A DNA stretch of 64,000 bases from contig CM041465.1 of the NCBI GenBank assembly GCA_023213395.1, positions 153,581,741 to 153,645,740 on the forward strand. Reading direction: 5' to 3'. The stretch is from Cycas panzhihuaensis (lineage: Eukaryota > Cycadophyta). The first letter of the stretch is position 1; every line of letters begins with the position of its first letter. Shown piece by piece: positions 11,580-24,149 of this stretch. The notes below the pieces were generated by a model. It searched no databases, was not told where the DNA came from, and saw only the letters and a program-made list of their open reading frames with translations. Position numbers and translations under genes: made by a program.

Positions 11580-11980
11580 GTCAAAATAATTTCTATCAAA
11601 TCAAGAGTGGGATTCTATCTAAAGTAGTGAGAGGTGCAGAGTAGGGCCATTAACTTGGCAAGTACATTGTATCTCAATCTTAAATTAATATCTCTGATCG
11701 ATTTGAGGGAGGTGTTAAAAAACACTAGGGAGGTATTCCCATCCCTTTTATAAGTGAATTTAGGGAGGCAACAAGCACCTCAACCCAACCTGTCCAAATT
11801 CAAATTAGTATAAAAAATAATAAGCAATAAATGAACACATACCTTAATGGTAATCCATCAGCTTCTTGGGTGGCTTGTGGTGACTGTTATGTGGCTCAAA
11901 GTGCCCTAGGGAGCCCCAAAGTTGGCTTCAATGTGATCTAGGTACACATTAGTAAAAGTACATTAGGTATTATCCCAACA
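11580..11980 (-). repeat. 3' LTR of element 3 (left edge approximate)
   Basis: The inner edge is exact: plus ATCCCAACA, then TTCTCCCCCATA, so on the minus strand the PPT is followed by TGTTGGGATAATACC. The outer edge is inferred only from similarity of layout to the element 1 LTR. This LTR differs in sequence from the 23821-24149 LTR, so the two elements belong to different families. Confidence 0.65.
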
Positions 11981-11992
11981 TTCTCCCCCATA
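11981..11992 (-). promoter_or_regulatory. Polypurine tract of element 3
   Basis: The minus strand reads TATGGGGGAGAA directly before TGTTGGG. It is nearly the same as the element 1 tract at 509-520. Confidence 0.88.
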
Positions 11993-11999
11993 ATGACCA

Positions 12000-13710
12000 A
12001 TATGAATAAGTCTCAAATTATCTCTGAATTTCTGGAATTTAACTTTGCTCAATGTTTTTTGAAGATATTTGCTACTTGGTCTTCAGTGCTACAATAGGCC
12101 AATTTAATCTCTTCTGCTTATATTAGTTCTTAAATGAACTGATGTTGAGTCTTAATGTGTTTTGTTCTGCCATGAAAAATTAGATTTTTTGCCATCTGAA
12201 TAGCTCTTTCATTATCACACCAAGTTCTTATAGCACATTTTTGTTTTAACTAAAAATCTTGTAGTAGTCTTCTCAACCAAACTGATTCATATGTACTTGA
12301 AACCACTACTTTGTACTATGCCTTAACTATTGATAGGGAAACTGTGTTCTGTTTCTTGGTACTCCATACTACAACTATTGATCCCATATTAAACATATAA
12401 CTTGATGTTGATTTCCTATCAACAATATCTCCTGCCTAATTCGAGTTTGTATAACCTGTCAATCAAAATTTTGATGAAGCTTTATAGTATAACCTATATT
12501 CTGAAGTTCCTTTAAGATAAAGGAGAATTCCTTTCGCTACCTGCTAATGGTTGGTCTTTGGATCTTACATAAATCTAAATGCAACACTGGTTGAGTGTGT
12601 TATATCAGGTCAAGTGGATGTCAAATATATCAAGCTACTGATTACTTGTCTATAGAGTGTAGGGTCTACTAATGTAGAATCATATAACTGGGAGAGCTTA
12701 ATTCTAGTTTCTGCTGGAGTTTCCAAAGGTTTACAATCAGTGACTCTAAACTTTTTTAATAAATCTAGGGTATTTTTTCGTTGGGAGATGAAAATGCCTT
12801 TCTTGTTTGTCCATACTTCCAAGCCTAGGAATTAGTACATTAGTCTCAAATCTATCATCTTAAATTCTTTACACATAGCATCCTTAAAGCGTCATAACAA
12901 GTGGGACTCATTTCTAGTATATACAAGATCATCCACATAAAGTCTTACTATTAAGATTAAGTCTCCCTTGATTTCAATGTAAAGATTAGGATCTACTTTA
13001 AATCTTTCAAAACCTTGATCTCTAAAGTATTTGTCTAAGTAGGAATAGTTGGCCCTGGGTGCTTATTTCAGTCTATAGAGTGTTTTCTCAAGTTTATACA
13101 CTTTGTTTTCTACCCCTTTGACTTCAAAACCAAGGGGTAGAGTGATATAAATATCCTCTTTGATATAGTCGTTGACGAAGACACTTTTAGGGTACATCTG
13201 GTAGACTTTCTAACCCATTTGGGTGGCTAAGATCATCATCATTTTAATTCTTTCTATCTGAGTAACAAGGGTAAAAGTCTCATTTAATCAATGCCTTATA
13301 TTTCAGCATAACCATTAGCAACTAATTTATTTATCAATAGATCCATCCGAGCAACACTTGGTTTTGTAGATCCATTTAATGCCAATAGCCTTTTTACTTA
13401 GAGGTAAGTTGACTAACTCCGAAGTGTTCTTTTTAACAATGAAATTATATTTATCTTCCATTGCCTTTCGCCAAGATGCATGTTTATTAGCCTCATCAAA
13501 AGTTTGAGGGTCATGAGATTCTAATACTTTGCTCATGAGGGTGAAATTAACCCTATGTGAGAAGATGGATCTATAAAAGTTGTCTAATATATTTCCCAAG
13601 TCATGATTCTGTTGAATACATTTTAGAAGATTTTGTGGTGGAAGTTGAGAGGAAGTTCCCTCCTCACTAAGTTCATTGATGACTCTTCTAGAGTCAAACA
13701 TAGGAGGCAC
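12000..13710 (-). pseudogene. Copia reverse transcriptase and RNase H region of element 3
   Basis: The N-terminal part (13710-13327) contains AxWRKAMEDKYNFI, then ELVNLPLSKKAIGIKWIYKTK, the usual entry to copia RT. Further on, YVDD is intact at 12939-12928 (context VRLYVDDLVY). The frame at 12822-12610 covers the RT thumb and connection (GIFISQRKNTLDLLKKF, TLYRQVISSLIYLTS). RNase H remnants (GDIVDRKSTSSYMF, then VVWSTKKQNTVSLS) lie at about 12440-12320. Stops and frameshifts separate these pieces, so the gene is dead although its polymerase centre is kept. Confidence 0.85.
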
Positions 13711-14165
13711 ATACTTGGATTTGGATGATTTATCAAAATTGATTACAACTTCCTTCTTCTTTTATTGAATATCTTGATAATAGGCATCCTCTTGGAATTT
13801 AACATCTCTACTTAACATGACCCTTTTTGACTTAGGGTCATAAACTTTGTATCATTTGGAGGTTTTGCTATAGCCAAGGAATATGCATTTAATGCTATGA
13901 TCATCTACCTTGGTTCTCCTTTGATCAAGAGAATGAGTATATGCTGGGCATCGAAAGAATCTAAGGTGATATATACTTGGTTTGTAGCCGGTCTAAGCCT
14001 CTTCAAGAGTTTTCCAGCTAAGGGCTTTAGTGGAGCACTTGTTGAGAAGATAGATAGTTATATATACTACTTCAACCCAAAATTCATGTCCTAAATTCTT
14101 ATCCTTTAACATGCACTAGCCATTTCAACTATTGTGTGATTCTTTCTCTCTACTACATCGTTTTA

Positions 14166-14729
14166 CTATGGAGTGCAGGGATTTGTGACTTGTCTTCTAA
14201 TGCCATGATGAATACAATAAGCTTTGAATTCATTGGAGATAAATTCTCCCCCATTATCTAATCTTAGGGATAGTAACTTGTATCCACTTTGTCGCTCCGC
14301 AAAGGTTTTGAAATTAATAAAGTGTTGAAATGTGTCTAATTTTAATTTGAGGAAGAACACCCATGTCTTCCTTGTGAAATCATTAATGAACGTGATGAAG
14401 TATATATCTCCTACTAATGAGGGGATATTCATTAGATCACATATATTTATATATACCAATTGAAGTGGACTCCATACTTGATGATTGAAGTCTGGAAAAC
14501 TTTCCCTATGTTATTTACCAAGAATGCATCCTTCACATAGGTTTTTTCCCACTTCAATATGTGGTATTCCATTTACCATATCCATTATTTTAATAAGAAC
14601 CAAACTATTATAGTTAAAATGGCCAAATCCCCTATGCCATAATTCGTTGTCCACTTTAATTGTAGTTTGTAGGGCATAGGTATCCGAAGGAGTAAGAATG
14701 AGTTTGAATAATCTATCTTTGGTCATCAT
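14166..14729 (-). pseudogene. Copia GAG-pre-integrase and integrase core of element 3
   Basis: The frame at 14729-14511 carries the zinc-binding lead of integrase: LWHRGFGHFNYNSLVLI and, after a gap, LCEGCILGK, which gives an H-H-C-C arrangement. The frame at 14459-14166 has the core: YFITFINDFTRKTWVFFLK with a catalytic Asp, and LRLDNGGEFISNEF, with DNGGEF as the second Asp motif. A stop and a short gap separate the two. Confidence 0.85.
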
Positions 14730-14989
14730 TCCTTTTGCTACTATAGCTTTGTTTCTTCTTTTATCCTTGATTACAACTCATCATTATCAAATATAACCTT
14801 GTGATCTTGTCCCATCATCTGCCCTATAGATTATAATATTTTTCTAAAAGCTAGGACATATAAGATATCATCAAGATGTCTATATTCTCCTACATTTATC
14901 ATGATGGCTATATTAATTCTACTAACCGATTCGTAGGATGTATCATTATTAGATATTGTTTATCCTTTCCTACTTTTATCTAAGGTTTG

Positions 14990-15060
14990 AAATAGGTGTT
15001 CCTTGTGAATCATGTAGGATGAATAACCTGAGTCAATATATCAACTATTATTCTCTTCTT
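14990..15060 (-). pseudogene. Copia protease active-site remnant of element 3
   Basis: The minus strand near 15052-15008 reads YIDSGYSSYMIHKEHLF. This is the copia pattern W-x-L/I-DSG-xSxH-M with the catalytic DSG kept. The codon before Tyr is TGA where Trp is usual, and the His of the HM pair is Tyr. Confidence 0.75.
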
Positions 15061-15299
15061 CCTTAGCAGTGAAAATGGATAAAAATAGTATATTATTATC
15101 CTTTGATTCTATTATGTTATAGGTACTCCCTTTGGTGGATGGTCCATATTTAAAAAAGAACTTATCTTCTGAATAACTACTTTTATGTCAATAAGAATAA
15201 TATAAAGGTTCTCTCCTTCCATAGCTTAAACTTTTGCTTCTTAGATAAGATTTATTAATATTGGAAGGTCTTCCCCTTTCCTTATAATATGGGGGTAGA

Positions 15300-16212
15300 T
15301 TTTCCCTTTGTCTGTTATCATAGTAGTCATAGTTTAACCTTGAGGTTTGAATATTCCCTTAACAATTGGGGCAAGATGTGTGTCTCTCAGATTGTTTTCC
15401 TTGGTTTGGGTACCTGGAGGGTTTATATTTGGTTGATTTCCTCCTTACCTCCTTTGATGTGGGGCTTGGTACTTACTAGGGTCTTGTCTTACATCCCTTC
15501 TAAGGTTTCTATCCATTCTCTTGGAAGGTGATTCCCTAGATTTTGAAGTTCCTGTTTGAGAGTTGGATTGAATTCTAGCCTTAGTAGCAAAGACATGCTC
15601 AAGCGATTCATTAGCATTTTGTTGTTCTTTAACTAATATTAGCATAGCACTTAGTTGCTCTACCTTTAGTGTACTTAGGTCATTTGACACCTCTCTACTT
15701 ATTGCAAATATTTTAAATGTTCTAACATCATCAACGCATCTTAATATTCTTTCAACCACCCATTGTTCTATAAAATTATTCCCAAGAGACCTCATTTGGT
15801 TGGCTATATTATGAACTTTAATTATAAACTCGGTTACTGATTCTGTAGGCATTATTCACAAATTTTCAAACTTGCTTCTAAGGTTTTGGAGCTTAGATGA
15901 AGCAACTCCTTTATAGATCAGCTGGAGTATGTCCTATACTTCTTTTGATTTGGTTGATTTGTGAACACGAGGGAAAACATGGTCCTCTAATGCATAAAAT
16001 ATGAGTGTAAGAGCTTCACTATCCTTTTTAATATTTTTTTTAAAAGTGGCATTTTCTGCATCAGTTGCATTCTATCCTAACTCACTATATCTTATTTTCA
16101 TAATCTCCCACATATCGTTAGTAATGATGATAGGTCTCATCCTCTTACTTTAGTTTAAAAATATATTTCTATTGAATTTAGAAATGATTATGTTTCCAAA
16201 ACTAGAGGCCAT
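15300..16212 (-). pseudogene. Copia gag of element 3
   Basis: The start at 16212 reads MASSFGNIIISKFNRNIFLN, followed by a stop. The middle part (UBN2-like) is open at 15852-15445, with SVTEFIIKVHNIANQMRSLG, then VVERILRCV and LEQLSAMLI-like helices (the actual residues are VEQLSAMLI). A half zinc knuckle near 15380-15360 reads HTSCPNC and then a stop. Several stops lie upstream of 15852, so the gene is a pseudogene. Confidence 0.82.
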
Positions 16213-19085
16213 TTTTAGTTGAAGTTTTAAAAATATGGTAAATGAGATGAGGTTTGAAAATATTTTAAATTTAAAATTTGACCCAAGTAACAATATCTAA
16301 GATTTTGCCTAAAGTTTTCAAAGTAGACTAGCCCATAATAAGGCTTCTAGGTTCTAAGTTTAAGGGTCTCCAAGGGGAATCTTTGGTTATTATTCTGTTT
16401 AGTGGCGCTTACCCACAAGTGGAAAAACAGAGACCATACCAATACATGAATTCAATGATCCATATACCTCAGTACGAAGGCTACTACGAAGGTTTTTATA
16501 GCCCACTAAGTTGTGGATCCACCTGCGCCAAACTTATATCTACTAACAAATCTAGTAGTAAAAGTTGCACAAACCAAGGTACTCACCCTCTTTAGGTTTA
16601 GAATTGGTCTCCAAATACCAATAAGGATAGGTTCTCTAACTCAGCCTACGACCTAATACATTTTATAGCTAATGGATTTCTTCATCTAATATGAGTAGGC
16701 TAGTTAGTGTGTGTGTGGTGGTAACTTCAGGGGTCCTAACCATTTATCTTACAAATCTAGAAAACAGTGTGATTGATTTGAGAGTTATCTTTCTAATGTG
16801 AGAATATATTAATTAAAATTATGGTCTAGCTTAGGTTTTACAAAGTTCCTTTTATGCAGGAAATAAAGTAACCCAAAAATAAATCGACTAAGCAAGATAA
16901 ATATAGAAATCATCTTTTATGAAATAGAAATGTGCTTCAAACTTTCAAACGAGTATATGCTATAAACATTCTTCAAATCTCACTAAAGTAAGTAAATAAA
17001 GTAATGAAATTTTTCTTCTTCAAGGAAGCCAAAGAATATAAGATAACATGTAAACTAGTTCTTCTAACTTGATATGTTTGTAGAAAGAAACAAGGACCTA
17101 TATGCTCCTTTAATACTTTTAAAATGTAAAGTTAAACTTTGTAGCTTTCAATGATTTTGAGTCAAATAAACAATGGTATTTTACAATTACCTTTGTAGCT
17201 TTCAAATAAAATAAGGAACTAAAGGCTTAAATAAAAATGAAATGACTTCTTTATCAAAGTATGCAAGATAATAAGAATGTCTAATTATCCCTTTGAAGAG
17301 CAAAATAGTTATATAAAAACTTAAAATTATTAAGTAGAACCTTTACTGAAAGTAATAAAAATACTGAAAAGTTATATGTATTCAATGACTAATGTAAGGA
17401 ATAAATAGATTTAATACAAATGGTACTTGTTTATTGAATTTGCACCACTTAGGTTGTTGAAAGCTCAAAGTGTTAAAAAAAAAAACTCCTAGATATAAAA
17501 TAGCTTAAAATTTTATACAAGGACCAATAGTAACTTCAAGAATCAATTAGTAATGATCAATGATATAAGTATAATCCTTTGAAACAATAAAATTCTTAAA
17601 AAGTTATAAAAAATAGGCTTGTCTAGGTTGAACACAACTCAAGTTCACTAGCTTTAAAAGCCTATAAAATGATGTCAAAATATAAACAAACAAATTCCTA
17701 TATATAGGACACTGAATTACCTTTCCAATGAATTAGACGATTTGAAAAACAGAGTTTGTTTGACAAAGTTATTACAGAAATTGTAAGAAGGCCTCTTTAT
17801 GGCTAGTAAAATAATAACTGAAAGAAAGGGTCATTTTGACTGATTAAATCTCACCTAAAACAATATTAAATTTTATAAATAATGATTATACACTATAGCA
17901 CCCTGAAATATAATCACAATGGAACTAGTTTAACTTAAATTTGACATGCCAATAATGAGATTTAACAGAAAACATGATAGAGTCTCTTTGAAGAAAAAAA
18001 ATACAAAGGAAACTTTTAATAAAATAGATTGGCCCCTTAGCTAATTAAGCCTAAGGACACATGGGGGTCAATATGACCATTAGTTGGGGACCTAATGGGG
18101 CTCTGGACTTCAAATAACTATGAAAAAGAGTTAATTTCCTTTAAAACCAAAAATAATTAAGAACAATTTATAAAATTTCAAGTTTAAGCCCATTGTCGTT
18201 GAATACCAAGGTCATATAGGGGGTCAAAGTGATTGAAATAGGGGATAAAGGTGATGGACTCTAATTAATAATGAAATACAATTAAATTTTATCAACCTTA
18301 TAAACTTAATACAAATAAAAATAGAAAATGATGACGTCTACAACTTGTTAGACGTCCGCAGCAAAATAGAGACGAAAGAACAGATCAAAACGATTGAAAA
18401 TACTAGTAGATGCTTATGGGATCTAAGGAGGATCTAAATATGATGGTAACAATGGATTTAGGGAAGAAATCAGGTTGAAAAATGGCATCAGAAATGAGAT
18501 TTTTACTCACAAACTTAGAGGAGGGCGTATAAGTACTAAGAGATTCTGGAGCCTTGAAACCACTTCAAATGGTCATCAAACTCCATGAAATCACAGAGGG
18601 AGAGGTGCGACACATAGAGGGAGATCTTGAAATAGATGGTACTACTAATGATACTTTGATTTAAGAGAATAAAGGTGCCAAAGTATGAAGGTCTTCTTAG
18701 ACCATACAAAGAGGAACAAAGCCAGATATATGGTTAGGGTGCTCTTCCTGTATCTATTGTTTGGACTTGCCTCTTCAAACTCTAGCTCTGCCTCCTTATG
18801 CATCCAAACCTTCTTCCTGGTCCTATACCTGCCTCTCGTTTGAACCTTTAAAGGGCGACCTTCATCAAGTACTGTTCTTGATCTGGGGCATTTCTTTGAC
18901 CCTACCCCATTCTGCTCACAGTGATAACTCATTGTGGATTCCCAACTAGGAGGCTGCGGTGAGTCTCCATCTACACACGGTCTGTAGCACTCCAGTACAA
19001 TGTATGCTCACTGTTGTTTTCATCTCGTAGATCGTCGTCGTCTTCGTCTCACAGATCGCCGCCCAAACCCTTATTAGAGCGTGAA
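16213..19085 (-). other. Leader of element 3, non-coding
   Basis: About 2.9 kb upstream of gag (minus strand) with no assignable protein. It resembles the leaders of elements 1 and 2 in style, with AT-rich blocks and short GC-richer blocks near 18000-18110 and 18640-19080, but the alignment is weak by eye. The frames at 16383-16595 and 18645-18949 have no recognisable motif. A GTC-rich run (GTCGTCGTC) lies at about 19030. Confidence 0.5.
18333..18356. repeat. 24-bp imperfect palindrome
   Basis: GACGTCTA and TAGACGTC face each other around a short centre, with one mismatched pair. Each arm holds a GACGTC core. Confidence 0.7.
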
Positions 19086-19445
19086 GCAAAATGTTAAGTT
19101 AGATCATTCCTTGTGAAACTTAAACTTGAAAAAAACTTTGAATGTTTGTCCTTTAGCTTGATCATTATTAACTTGCCTCATCCTTTTGGTGATACGTGTT
19201 TCTTTAACATTGAGTGGTTCAAATGATGTCCAACTATGTGTAGCTTAATTTAAATGAAGATGAATGGAGGCAACTCTAGCTTTATCTCCTAGAACTTTGA
19301 CTTTGTCTTATGAAATCTTTGTGTTTAGAGTAACTATCATATCATAAGATTTCTCCCCCTCAAATGGAGGATCAACTTCATGTGCAACAAGGTAATCGTT
19401 CATTTGAATTAAATACTCTACCTTAGTCTTTCCATCACAATCAAC

Positions 19446-19784
19446 CTACCCTGACATATGTCTCACATGCTCAATAATATCAAAGTTGAATTCATTTATA
19501 TTAAGGGTTTCTCCCCTATAAATAGAATCTGAGGTGTCCCATATGACTTTGGAGGTTATCATTTCACAAACTTTAGAAAAAACATTATCATCTATAGTGC
19601 AAAATAATATAGCTAAGACTTCATTTTCCTGTTTTATGTCTTCTTTATTATTAAGGTCATATCCATCTTGTAGGTATCTCCAAAGATCATTTATAATAAA
19701 ATAAGTTTGCATTGTTTTATGCCATTGTGAAAAATCATGGCCATCAAATATAGGAAATTGTATTTTATTTAGATTGATTACCAT
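19446..19784 (-). CDS. Partial copia-type gag of element 2
   Basis: An open frame of about 113 codons from the Met at 19784, MVINLNKIQFPIFDGHDFSQ and onward. It contains WHKTMQTYFIINDLWRYLQ and later FCTIDDNVFSKVCEMITS. This is the N-terminal half of a copia gag (capsid-like helical region); no zinc knuckle is reached. It is homologous to the broken gag of element 1 and lacks that copy's two stops. A longer reading from 19901 adds a hydrophobic lead that is leader sequence, so I prefer the 19784 start. It ends at a stop near 19446, well short of a full gag. Confidence 0.7.
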   Translation of the reverse strand: MVINLNKIQFPIFDGHDFSQWHKTMQTYFIINDLWRYLQDGYDLNNKEDIKQENEVLAILFCTIDDNVFSKVCEMITSKVIWDTSDSIYRGETLNINEFNFDIIEHVRHMSG

Positions 19785-22700
19785 TTGTATAAAAAACTTT
19801 AGTACATAATAAAAATAATATGTTATACAAGTAGACAAATCCTTAAATGAGTTTAATACTAATACAAGTAAATGATAAAAATATTCTAGAAAAGAACACA
19901 AGCCAAATTTAATAAGTTAACAATGATGTAGCCTTATCAATAAATTCTAAGAAAAAAAATGTAATGCCTTTGAGAGTGAAAAAAACCTTTGGAAAGTAAA
20001 TTGTATTACCAACTAGAAGCAATTTTTATAAGTGCAATAAGTAAATGAACTTTTCAACACTTATGAAAGAAAGTAACTAAAATACTTTTAGTTATGCAGA
20101 TCTGAAATAAGACTTTTTCATGATTAAAAAAAAAAGAATTATTAACCTAGTGATTTGTAAATAAACAAACACAAACTTGAGCAAGAAGATGACCTTTTTT
20201 TCAATGCAAGAAATCTTTAGACCTTGATGAAGATATATAATGTTGAAAATCTGAAATATATATGTATATTTTCACTTTAATAAAGATAAAAAATATAAAG
20301 AAGAAACTTTAAAAAAATGAATTGTACACATTTTATGTTACAGGACCACTTGGCTTGTCACCTTCTTTAGATGTATATGATCAATTTTTGCTACAAATCA
20401 ACTTAAAAGCATCTATAAGAAGGCAAGCTTCTTGGGATATCTCAAATGCACAAGTTGATCAGCTTCAAAGCTATACTAAAAAATTTCTAAATAAGGTGAT
20501 ATTTCACCAATTTAAATATTAATAAAATATCTATTCAATGAAACTGACCGTTTTAAGATCGGGTTCCTACAAATTAATATTTTAATATACAAAATATGAA
20601 GTCATCTTTTTTAGGCTTAACGAGAGCCTAGGGCTCAAAATATTATGAAATGCTAGTAAAATTCTTATAGAACAATGTAAAATGATTAAATATAGTTTAG
20701 AGAGCTACTTAATATACTTTTTGGTTAAAATTTTTGACAAATAATGTATAAAAATATGCAATAATAATAAATTGGAAGCTATTATGTACCTCAACTTTGA
20801 TGGCTTTGAAAATGTGCAAGAACACTTTAAAACTTATAAATAATAATGTCAGTTTAAAGATGAATGAGTTAGTTTCCCAACAAAACTGATGGATTTGAAT
20901 TCTGATACGAAACTGAAAAGTTATAATGAAAATAACATTAAGTACTTTTTATGTTAATAATCTAATAAGGGCTTTTTTAAAAAAAATTGACTTAGACTAA
21001 TTAGAAACATGTCAAATCAACTCCAAATATGGTAAATAACCAGTCTAAACTATAGCCTAGAAATTATGGACTCAACGGGATAGGTTTCATTAGAAACAGA
21101 TACCCCAGTGAAGAGATATTATAAAAATTAGTCGGGTGCCCTATGTATTAAGGAAAAGTTTTAAAAATAAAAAATAAAAAAATTATAAAGGTTAAGTTAT
21201 CCCCTTTAACAAATAAACTATGGGTCACATGGGTTGATGTGATGAGGGGCACAACACTTAAGAGGGATTAGGACTTATACATGGATTTGAAAATCTATAT
21301 GATAGGATTTAATTTTTTATATACTTTATAACATAAAACAAATATTATCAAACCATGAATACATTAAATTATGGATGATGGCTATGCAGAGGAAAAAGCA
21401 TGCATGAAAATATGCAATCGAATTAGTCTAGGCATATCTGGATGGAGATGAAGGATCACCATTGGATGACACACTACTCAGGGCTGAAAGCACGCTAGAA
21501 AATAGTAAATAATAAATGCATTAAATCAAAGAGGACACAGTGAGAGAGGATCATATGTGATGCAGGGATTTTTCAAGCCTAAAACATGATGAGATTCGAC
21601 GTTGTAGCTAGAACAAAGGCATCGAGGGTCCACTCAGATGGATCAAATAGAGTTTTTTTTTCTTTTTTTTTTCCAGAATTTCATCAAAGTCTCTACCACC
21701 CAAAAATGAACGATCCACCATTCAAAACAGTAATCAAGTCCTCTATAGAAATATACATAACAAAATCGCTTAAGAATGAACATCCATAAAGATTCATGTA
21801 TTGACAAATACTAAAAGCACAATTTGAAATAACTCAAAGTTTGTCTAGAAAAAATTATACACCAAATAAATCAAAGCTCAATGTTCCAATGACTTCAATA
21901 TCTTCTCGAAAAAAAATCACAAGTAGAAAGCCTGAAACAACATGAATTAATATACCTTGTTATATTGAAAATTATTGATACCAAACAAACTGCTCGTTCA
22001 CTTTACGTAATCTCAGAGGTTTGAGTCCTAGAGGCTTTAATGAGTTCTGAGCTGAGATGAACATAAAACTCAGATGAAGGTGTCAATCTTGAGTTACAGG
22101 ATTGGGGGTAGGTAATGCACACCGATTAAATATGTTCTCGCATCGTCTCTAGGGGAAACAGGTGCTCAGATCATAGAGACAAAGATACATGCTAAGAAGA
22201 TCCTCAAATGAAGATCTCATTTAAAAAAAAAAAAAAAATTAATATAATTTATATATATATATATAAACGAAAAAAAGGTTTTGTGCGGCTACTAAATCAT
22301 GACAAAATAGAGATGAAATTTGTGCATTAAAAAAACTTTTAAATCAATCGAATATTTAATGAATGTCCTGAATACATCTTCCCTGATTGATCTATAGTGT
22401 TCTCACTTGATAATTGAATAAAAAAAATTTTAAAAAATGTATTTTTTATATATAAAAATGAAAAAATATTTATTGAATATGCGCAATCGCTAGAGGTCAT
22501 ATAATGGCCAATTTTAATCTGAGGATCAATTAAAATAACTTGTAAATTAATTTGAGAGAGACGCCAACAATCTGTAATGAAGAAAAACTTTAAGAAAATT
22601 AATATTTAATATAAAATAAAATGAAAAATAACGAATATAATGCCGTACAGTGATGGACAAAGCACAAAGATGTAGATTAATTTGGAAATTAATAAAAAAT

Positions 22701-23806
22701 CTTTGGAACCTATTAAAAAATGATCTAAATAGGGGTGCAACAGATCCACAGAGGAATTTGATCATAAATCTTTCAAAAAATATAATTTTTATATAAAAAC
22801 ATTTAAAAAAATGTGTGAACAGAAGGATGCACTTGGAGGGAAAGCTTTAGCAGGTTAGATCTCACCAATGGAGGAAAAAAATCTGACAAAATTAGAGGAG
22901 TAGCTCGATAGAATTGATGGCAATATCTCTATCAAATTTTGTGACAAATAGATGACTATATGCAGAGAACAAAGCTTTGGCTCCCAAGGAGGTTGTACGT
23001 ATTTATGGAGACAGTGCGCCTCAAGAAATGCTTAAAATTAGACTGAACTTCTTTGGTCTATCTTATATCAGACCTGCGCCCCTTTCACATAAAAAATATG
23101 ATAAAAAAAGAAGTCAAAACAAGCAAATAAGAGAAGAGGTAGTACGGTTTTACTACCAAAAAAATAGCCAAGTTTCCAGGAGAGAGATCTCCTTGTCAGA
23201 GCACCAAAAATTAAAACCGTTGAATCCAATATAAAGCTGACTCAGAGAACTTCGAAATGACTAGTGATTTGCTTGGGTTTCATTCACTGTGGAGACTGCA
23301 CCAGCCTGTAAAATGAATAAGTTCCTTCCTAAACCTTGAAAAAATGATGAATAGATAATAAAATCTTATAAAATATTAAATGAGATTTTAATATAACTTC
23401 TCCAAAAACCTATTAGTCTAAACATGCAACAATTATTACATAGATCTGAAAAAATATTGAATAAATAGACTAAATACACCAAACATGGCCAAATATTTAA
23501 TAAAATATGTAAAACTTGTTCATAAAAACTTCATAAAGTGATGAGATCTTGAATATTTTACTCATTATAGCTATCATCCTACACTGATCTATGAAAACAT
23601 AGGTTATTTTACAAATATAAATTAGAAATAATCAAAATTTTTAATAAAAATATAGTATAAGAAACTGCTAATAAGCTTTGTAGAAAATGAATAGAACTAA
23701 TATTTGGCTTGCCGTGAGTAGATCTGCTTCAGAAATTAATGGATCTTCTTACTCTAAAAAAAACCTTCAATAGGCCAAAATCGGAGCTAATATACGCAGG
23801 ATCTAT
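19785..23806 (-). other. About 4-kb leader of element 2
   Basis: No protein can be assigned. The part from 20401 rightward recurs in unit B (27014-30699). It contains a T-rich run at 21653-21671, a poly-A run at about 22221-22238 and a short TA run at 22252-22265 that is greatly expanded in unit B. Frames such as 20322-20522, 21586-21789, 22547-22765 and 22977-23234 are short and degraded in the sister copy. Confidence 0.65.
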
Positions 23807-23818
23807 GCTCTAATACCA
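23807..23818 (-). promoter_or_regulatory. Primer binding site of element 2 (unit A)
   Basis: The minus strand reads TGGTATTAGAGC, one transition from the tRNA-Met PBS TGGTATCAGAGC. Confidence 0.9.
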
Positions 23819-23820
23819 AA

Positions 23821-24149
23821 TGAGGGTTTGTAAAATGGAGATAGAATGGAGTAATACATCAAGTAATTAAACCATTGTTGCATAAACACAACAATCTTTT
23901 GTATTCAATCCATCTTTAAGAAAGTATTACAAATGTCCAAAATGAAGATAGTGTCAAAAGACATAAGGGTTTGTCACCCAGTAAAGATATAGTTTGACGG
24001 AGGAGGGAAACCTCCTCAACCTCCAAAATTTTAAATATAATAAAATAATGCTTAACTGAAATAACTTTAACCTTACCTTACTTACCTTCACATGTGTGCA
24101 ATCACATGTGTAAATGGTGGGAGTGAGGTGATAAACATTAACCCCAACA
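23821..24149 (-). repeat. 5' LTR of element 2 (unit A), 329 bp
   Basis: Starts TGAGGGTTTG after the PBS and ends ACCCCAACA on the plus strand. It has the same length as the unit B LTR at 30714-31042, and is related to but shorter than the element 1 LTR. Confidence 0.88.

Larger units (their letters stand above)
11580..19085 (-). mobile_element. Decayed autonomous-type copia retrotransposon (element 3), 5' LTR missing
   Basis: Reading right to left: leader (about 19085-16213), gag (16212-15300), protease, integrase, RT, RNase H, polypurine tract and the 3' LTR ending at 11980. The order gag-PR-IN-RT-RH defines Ty1/copia. Several frameshifts and stops break the polyprotein. No PBS or 5' LTR is seen at the right end; the sequence instead joins the inside of element 2 near 19085-19100. 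The left limit is approximate because no second LTR is present to define it. Confidence 0.82.
19090..24149 (-). mobile_element. Gag-only, long-leader copia element (element 2), 3' LTR missing
   Basis: Same family as element 1. Reading right to left it has a 5' LTR (23821-24149), a PBS (23807-23818), a leader of about 4 kb, gag (19784-19446) and a gag-downstream stretch ending near 19090. No 3' LTR or polypurine tract follows; the sequence instead enters element 3's leader. The leader and LTR are tandemly duplicated to the right as part of unit B. Confidence 0.8.

Noticed and set aside
18645-18949. Overlapping frames on both strands in a GC-richer block
   Set aside because: No domain recognised, and the block sits inside the leader of a decayed retroelement.
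85-24149. One giant element bounded by the left LTR of element 1 and the LTR at 23821-24149
   Set aside because: Element 1 has its own partner LTR and perfect target duplication; the LTRs at 11980 and 24149 belong to different families.
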